Of a DNA stretch of 64,000 bases, positions 60,474 through 64,000 are shown one piece after another. The notes beneath the pieces were generated by a model. It did not search any database, had not been told where the DNA came from, and saw only the letters and a program-made list of their open reading frames with translations. Each line of letters begins with the position of its first letter. Position 1 is the stretch's first letter. Position numbers and translations under genes: made by a program. Source of the DNA: Bradyrhizobium sp. B124 (GTDB lineage: Bacteria; Pseudomonadota; Alphaproteobacteria; Rhizobiales; Xanthobacteraceae); NCBI RefSeq assembly GCF_038967635.1, contig NZ_CP152413.1, positions 1,984,001-2,048,000 of the forward strand, given 5' to 3'.

Positions 60474-60662
60474 TGTCGTCTCCCTGAATCCGTTCGCTCC
60501 CCGCATCAGCGGGGTCGAGCCTGTTCGCCAGAGTCTTCAATCAACAGTTCCGCGCAGATTTCGGTTTCGGGGCGCGGTCGGTAGCTGGGCTCGATGTGTC
60601 GGCCCGCTTTGTTCTGTGTCGCAAAGATGATGGAGGAATTCGAACCGAGCCGCAAGCGGCGA

Positions 60663-61511
60663 TCAGACGCGGCCGGACTGGTCCAGCGACGACGCATCCG
60701 CAGCATCATCTCGCGCACGCGGAATCGGATCGAACAGCGAGAACAGCAACAGCCCGGCGAGGAAGCCGCCGATATGCGCCTGCCAGGCGACGCTCGTGTC
60801 CTCAGCACCGAGCGACAGCGAAGTGGCGCCGAACAGGATATTGACGCCGAACCAGATCGCCAGGAACGCGAGCACCCGTCCATTGCGCAGCGCCCGCCAT
60901 AGCGACAGCGCGGGCACCTTGGCGGCCGCGTCGGCATCGCCGCGGCTGAACGATAGGAAGCTGCCCTTCACAAAGGCGAAGCGCATCGCCGCCGCCATCG
61001 TCCCCGACACCGAGGCTGACGCGCCGATCATCGGCGCAATGGCGTGCTCATGGGTCAACAGATGCGCGAGCGCGCCTGCGGCCGCCGTCACCGCCATGAA
61101 GACAAAAAACCGCACCGCGCCGAAGCGCCGCGCCAGCGCGCTGCCGAACGGCAGCAGCCACAGCACGTTGAAGCCGATATGGGTGAGGTTGGCGTGCAGC
61201 AGCGAATAGGTGACGAAGGTCCAGACCTTGGCGCCGTCTCCGCCCGGGAAGGTGATGTCGAGCAGCGTCGAATCGTAGCGCTTCGGGATGAAGCCGAAGA
61301 CGTCGATGGTCCAGTTTTCCATCTCCGGCGGCAGCAGCACCCGCAGATGGATCACCGCGATCAGGAGGATGTAGGCGGTGAGCGCCGGCGGCAAGGTCAG
61401 GATCGGCTCGCGCGGCGCCTCCGGCGGCGGCTCGAGCGGGGATTCGGGATGGGAGTCCAAGGGGTCGGCGACCTCGCACGCGGCTGTGCATCCCAGATAG
61501 GCGGCTTTCAT
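60663..61511 (-). CDS. rhomboid-family intramembrane serine protease
   Basis: A 282-residue protein with six to seven helices after a cytosolic, Pro/Glu-rich N-terminus (DSHPESPLEPPPEAPREP). The catalytic Ser motif is IGASASVSGTM and the catalytic His lies in WQAHIGGFLAGLLL. LTHIGFNVLWLLPFGSALA is the conserved helix 2-loop region (H-N). I chose the ATG at 61511; a GTG at 61529 is possible. It cleaves membrane proteins; the substrate is unknown. A strong terminator and candidate RNA lie just upstream. Confidence 0.9.
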   Translation of the reverse strand: MKAAYLGCTAACEVADPLDSHPESPLEPPPEAPREPILTLPPALTAYILLIAVIHLRVLLPPEMENWTIDVFGFIPKRYDSTLLDITFPGGDGAKVWTFVTYSLLHANLTHIGFNVLWLLPFGSALARRFGAVRFFVFMAVTAAAGALAHLLTHEHAIAPMIGASASVSGTMAAAMRFAFVKGSFLSFSRGDADAAAKVPALSLWRALRNGRVLAFLAIWFGVNILFGATSLSLGAEDTSVAWQAHIGGFLAGLLLFSLFDPIPRARDDAADASSLDQSGRV

Positions 61512-61591
61512 ACCGCTGTGCAAGTGCACAATCCCGAAATCGGACACGGGGTGTCGCGCGGCACCAGGATCAAGACAAAAGCGATCGGGAC

Positions 61592-61625
61592 AAAGAAAAG
61601 GGAGGGCGCTGAGAACGCCCTCCCT
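61592..61625 (-). terminator. intrinsic terminator upstream of the rhomboid gene
   Basis: AGGGAGGGCG (61625-61616 read on the minus strand) pairs perfectly with CGCCCTCCCT (61608-61599) around a 7-nt loop and is followed by TTTTCTTTG. It is oriented to stop minus-strand transcripts coming from 61630-61800. Confidence 0.85.
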
Positions 61626-61787
61626 GATCGGCTGGTCTTCTCGTGCCCCAGAGGGATCGGGAGAACATCCCCACCCCTCCCCGCACGGTGACCAAACTGT
61701 TTGACGCCACCTATGTACCAACCACGCCGGCGCTTGGGGCAGCCGGCAAACGGGAACGCGCGGACCCTACGCGCAGGTTCCACCGAC
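61592..61787 (-). ncRNA. candidate small RNA gene (about 190 nt)
   Basis: The 450-bp gap between rhomboid (61511) and the PAS_5 gene (61964) has no coding frame but, read on the minus strand, has a promoter-like pair (TTGTGT-N18-TATGTT) and a perfect intrinsic terminator 165-190 nt later. Between them are hairpins: GGAAC-CT-GCGCG with CGCGC-GTTCC; GCCGGC with GCCGGC; CAAAC-A-GTTTG. TCGGTGG near the 5' end can pair with CCAGCCGA just before the terminator, which would close the whole fold. The terminator cannot serve a protein gene, since none ends there. I do not recognise the family. Confidence 0.5.
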
Positions 61788-61793
61788 GCCAAG

Positions 61794-61823
61794 AACATAG
61801 TTAAATTTACGTTAACAACACAA
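61794..61823 (-). promoter_or_regulatory. promoter-like element of the candidate small RNA
   Basis: TTGTGT (61823-61818), 18 bases, TATGTT (61799-61794) on the minus strand, in a locally AT-rich stretch (GTTAACGTAAATTTAAC) that contrasts with the GC-rich surroundings. Confidence 0.45.
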
Positions 61824-61963
61824 AGCTGCCGATAAGCCGCCCAAACCGCGGCCACGGCATGGACGCTGCACAGCCTTCCCTGCACAACAGAGAAGGGAAG
61901 GCGCCTGAGCAAAACCGGGACAGATGTGTCCCGCCGAGCCAGGTGCCGGGCAAGGTTCTTTAT

Positions 61964-62518
61964 ATGAAACACAGCTCCAGCCGCGAATTCTTCGCCTATT
62001 GGAATGCGAAGCGCGGCACTGCGCGTGCACCCGACCGGAGTGAATTCGAACCGTCCGCGGTGCGCGAGCTGCTGTCCGACATCTTCGTGCTGTCCTATGA
62101 CGGCGAAACCCGCTTTCCGTTCCGCGTCGCCGGCACCCGCACCTCCGCCCTGCTCGGCTGCGACCTCAAGAACCGCAGCTTTTCCGCCCTTTTCACCGGC
62201 GAAAGCCGCGGCGAGATCGAAGACATCATCACCTGTGTCGTCGAAGAGACCCTGCCGGCCATCGCCGGTGTCACCGCCACGACCGAAACCGGCTCCAAGG
62301 CGCACCTTGAATTGCTGCTGCTGCCCTTCACCGCCCGCGTCCATATGCCGGCGAGCCTGACCGGCCTGCTCGCCCCGTTCGAGGACGATGTCACCCCGCT
62401 GCACGACCTCGTCCTGACCTCGTGGCGCTACCTGCATCCCCAGGAGCGGCTGGTGCCGCGGACCCTGCGCAAGCTCGCAATCGCGCGCGGCCTGATGGTC
62501 TACGAAGGACTGCGCTAG
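61964..62518 (+). CDS. PAS_5 (DUF1457/MopJ-like) protein
   Basis: A 184-residue soluble protein consisting of a single PAS_5 domain: FFAYWNAKRGTARAPDRSEFEPSAVRELLSDIFVLSYD at the start, then FRVAGTRTSALLGCDLKNRSFSALFTGESR and LELLLLPFTARVHMPASLTGLLAPFE, each split over its strands. The ATG at 61964 begins exactly at the family's first helix. MopJ of Caulobacter belongs to this family and links starvation signals to cell-cycle control; here the role is unknown. Confidence 0.87.
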   Translation: MKHSSSREFFAYWNAKRGTARAPDRSEFEPSAVRELLSDIFVLSYDGETRFPFRVAGTRTSALLGCDLKNRSFSALFTGESRGEIEDIITCVVEETLPAIAGVTATTETGSKAHLELLLLPFTARVHMPASLTGLLAPFEDDVTPLHDLVLTSWRYLHPQERLVPRTLRKLAIARGLMVYEGLR

Positions 62519-62653
62519 CCCCCGATGCCAGCCGCCGCCCGGCGACGGGACAGGCCACGCCGGTCGCTTGCACCGCGGGCCGCGGAACTCTATTAGCTGG
62601 TTCGCCGCCATGGCGGGGGTGATCCGCTTATTGCAGCTGCGGCCGGGCTGGGC

Positions 62654-64000
62654 ATGTTTCGCAATTCGATCAGGCAGAAGATCGTCGGCATCGCCGCGGG
62701 ACTCATCGTCCTCGCGGTGATCACCTCGCTGCTGTCGATGGTGATGGCGGGCCAGGTCGGCCATCTCCTGGATGAGCTCACCAACCGCTACATCCCCGCC
62801 TATGGTCATCTCGCCCGCGTCAACATCCGCTCGCTGGAGCGGTCTTTGGCGATGCGCCGGATGATGATGGCGAAGATGCAGGCGCCGGGGGAAGCCAGCG
62901 GCTACGACGCGGCGCGCAAGACCTTCGACGAGATCGAGCCGACGATCAAACGCGAGGCCGATGCAGCGCGCGTGCTGATCGATTCGATCATCGCCGATCC
63001 CTCGACCCCGTCGGACAACGCCGCCCTCGGGCGCCTCGATGACCGCATCGACAATGCCGTCAACGATCTCTTGATGCGCCTGAATGCCGAGAACAAGACG
63101 CTGCTCGACCAGCTCGACGCCCAGGACTTCGCGGCCGCGAAAGCGACCACGCTCCGCGCCGACGTCCTGCGCGACGACTTCAACAACAAGATCGAAGGCA
63201 TTCGTACCGACATGCTGGCGCAGGTCGCTTCGGCCGCGGCGAAGGTAATGAGTGCCCAGCAGCGGGCGATCATCATCTCCGGTGTCGTGACCGCGATTGC
63301 CGCGATCCTCGGCTTCGTGTTCGCGATGCTGGTCGGCAGCGGCATCACGCGCCCGGTGATGCGGCTGCTGGAAGGCACCCGCGAGGTCGAGGCGGGCCGC
63401 CTCGACGGCACCATCGCGATCACGACCCAGGACGAGATCGGCCAGCTCTCCGCCGCCTTCAACCGCATGATCGAGACGCTGCGTCACAACCAGCGCATCC
63501 GCGAGACCTTCGGCCGCTACATCAATCCGCGGATCGCCGAGGGCCTGCTCGAGCAGCCGGCGATCGCCGCCACCGAAGGACAGCGCCGCATCATGACGGT
63601 GATGTTCTGCGACATGAAGGGCTTCACCAGCCTGAGCGAAGGCGTGACGCCGCGCGGTCTCGTCAAGATCATGAACCTGTATCTGTCGACGATGTCCGCG
63701 CCGGTCCATGCACATCGCGGCATCATCGACAAATATATCGGCGACGCCATCATGGCCTATTGGGGCGCCCCCTTCGTCGAGGAAGCCGAACAGACCCATC
63801 TGGCCGCGCTTGCCGCCATCGACATGATCGGCCAGGTCAACCAGCTGCGCAAGGATCTGCCCGAACTGCTCGGTGTGCGCGCCATCCCGGCCGATTGCGA
63901 CATCCGGATCGGGATCGCCACCGGTGAAGTGCTGGTCGGCAGCATCGGCTCCGAATTCATGATGAGCTACACCGTGCTCGGTGACACCGTGAACCTCGCC
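62654..64000 (+). CDS. membrane adenylate/guanylate cyclase with HAMP domain (3' end cut by window)
   Basis: The frame is open from the ATG at 62654 to the right edge (449 residues visible). It has TM1 (IVGIAAGLIVLAVITSLLSMVM), a periplasmic helical sensor of about 170 residues rich in Met/Asp/Ala, TM2 (AIIISGVVTAIAAILGFVFAMLVG), a HAMP domain from residue 230 (GSGITRPVMRLLEGTREVEAGRLDG) and a class III cyclase domain from about 300. Both metal Asps are present in VMFCDMKGFTSLSE and DKYIGDAIMAYWGAP, as is IATGEVLVGSIGS. It probably makes cAMP in response to an envelope signal. Confidence 0.9.
   Translation, partial: MFRNSIRQKIVGIAAGLIVLAVITSLLSMVMAGQVGHLLDELTNRYIPAYGHLARVNIRSLERSLAMRRMMMAKMQAPGEASGYDAARKTFDEIEPTIKREADAARVLIDSIIADPSTPSDNAALGRLDDRIDNAVNDLLMRLNAENKTLLDQLDAQDFAAAKATTLRADVLRDDFNNKIEGIRTDMLAQVASAAAKVMSAQQRAIIISGVVTAIAAILGFVFAMLVGSGITRPVMRLLEGTREVEAGRLDGTIAITTQDEIGQLSAAFNRMIETLRHNQRIRETFGRYINPRIAEGLLEQPAIAATEGQRRIMTVMFCDMKGFTSLSEGVTPRGLVKIMNLYLSTMSAPVHAHRGIIDKYIGDAIMAYWGAPFVEEAEQTHLAALAAIDMIGQVNQLRKDLPELLGVRAIPADCDIRIGIATGEVLVGSIGSEFMMSYTVLGDTVNLA

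Noticed and set aside
61508..63799. A 763-codon minus-strand frame over the PAS_5 and cyclase genes
   Set aside because: It overlaps the promoter and terminator of the candidate RNA and two real genes; composition is that of a mirror frame.

Overview
The window is high-GC alphaproteobacterial chromosome, most likely Bradyrhizobium or a close relative (Nitrobacteraceae). The reasons are the gene content (a coxMNOP-type oxidase operon, a SigF/NrsF pair, DUF2336 and PAS_5 proteins), many GTG/TTG starts, and several families of short palindromic intergenic repeats of the kind scattered through Bradyrhizobium genomes. I see no tRNA, rRNA, CRISPR array, insertion sequence or phage gene. The window is cut through a gene at each end, and both are class III nucleotidyl-cyclase-like genes.

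Layout. 1-7.2 kb: a DUF2652 cyclase-like protein, a coupled alpha/beta-hydrolase pair, an outer-membrane beta-barrel and several small exported proteins. 7.3-20.3 kb: a large, almost entirely minus-strand metal (probably copper) homeostasis island. Read 5' to 3' it runs sigF-nrsF, a tiny secreted peptide, a Cys/Met-rich exported protein, a FixH-like protein, CusB, CusA, a His/Met-rich protein, a small lipoprotein, a TolC-type outer-membrane factor, a multicopper oxidase, a cupredoxin, CusF and a CDF transporter. Two perfect matches to a SigF-type promoter (GTAACC-N16-CGAA) lie upstream of sigF and of the tiny peptide gene, and a CsoR/RcnR-like palindrome sits between cusA and the downstream half of the island. 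20.4-26.0 kb: a coxMNOP-like aa3-type cytochrome oxidase operon plus ctaB. 26.6-35 kb: DUF2189 membrane protein, M20 peptidase, a molybdenum hydroxylase (IorAB type) divergent from a LysR regulator, a repeat cluster and an S10-type peptidase.

35-39.7 kb: NAD kinase, a CheY-like receiver with an Hpt protein, a DUF2336 protein and a lytic transglycosylase. 39.7-45 kb: a second terminal oxidase operon of heme-copper type B (ba3-like) with a CuA subunit, a one-helix small subunit and three c-type cytochromes; one cytochrome gene is split by an in-frame TAG exactly where its family has a conserved Trp. 45-54.7 kb: hisI, folE, an Fe-S scaffold gene, yidD, a GrlR-like protein, an MFS transporter, two COG3904 (ClpP-like) exported proteins, thrS and a nitroreductase. 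54.9-64 kb: a PAS-GGDEF-EAL protein, a proline-rich exported protein, patatin-like phospholipase, CBS protein, rhomboid protease, a strong candidate small RNA (promoter plus intrinsic terminator, no ORF), a PAS_5 protein and a membrane adenylate cyclase.

The most interesting system is the 7-20 kb island. The sequence suggests an ECF-sigma-controlled copper response whose first product is a previously unremarkable 40-residue secreted peptide behind a hairpin leader, followed by a complete periplasmic copper oxidation, buffering and efflux chain.
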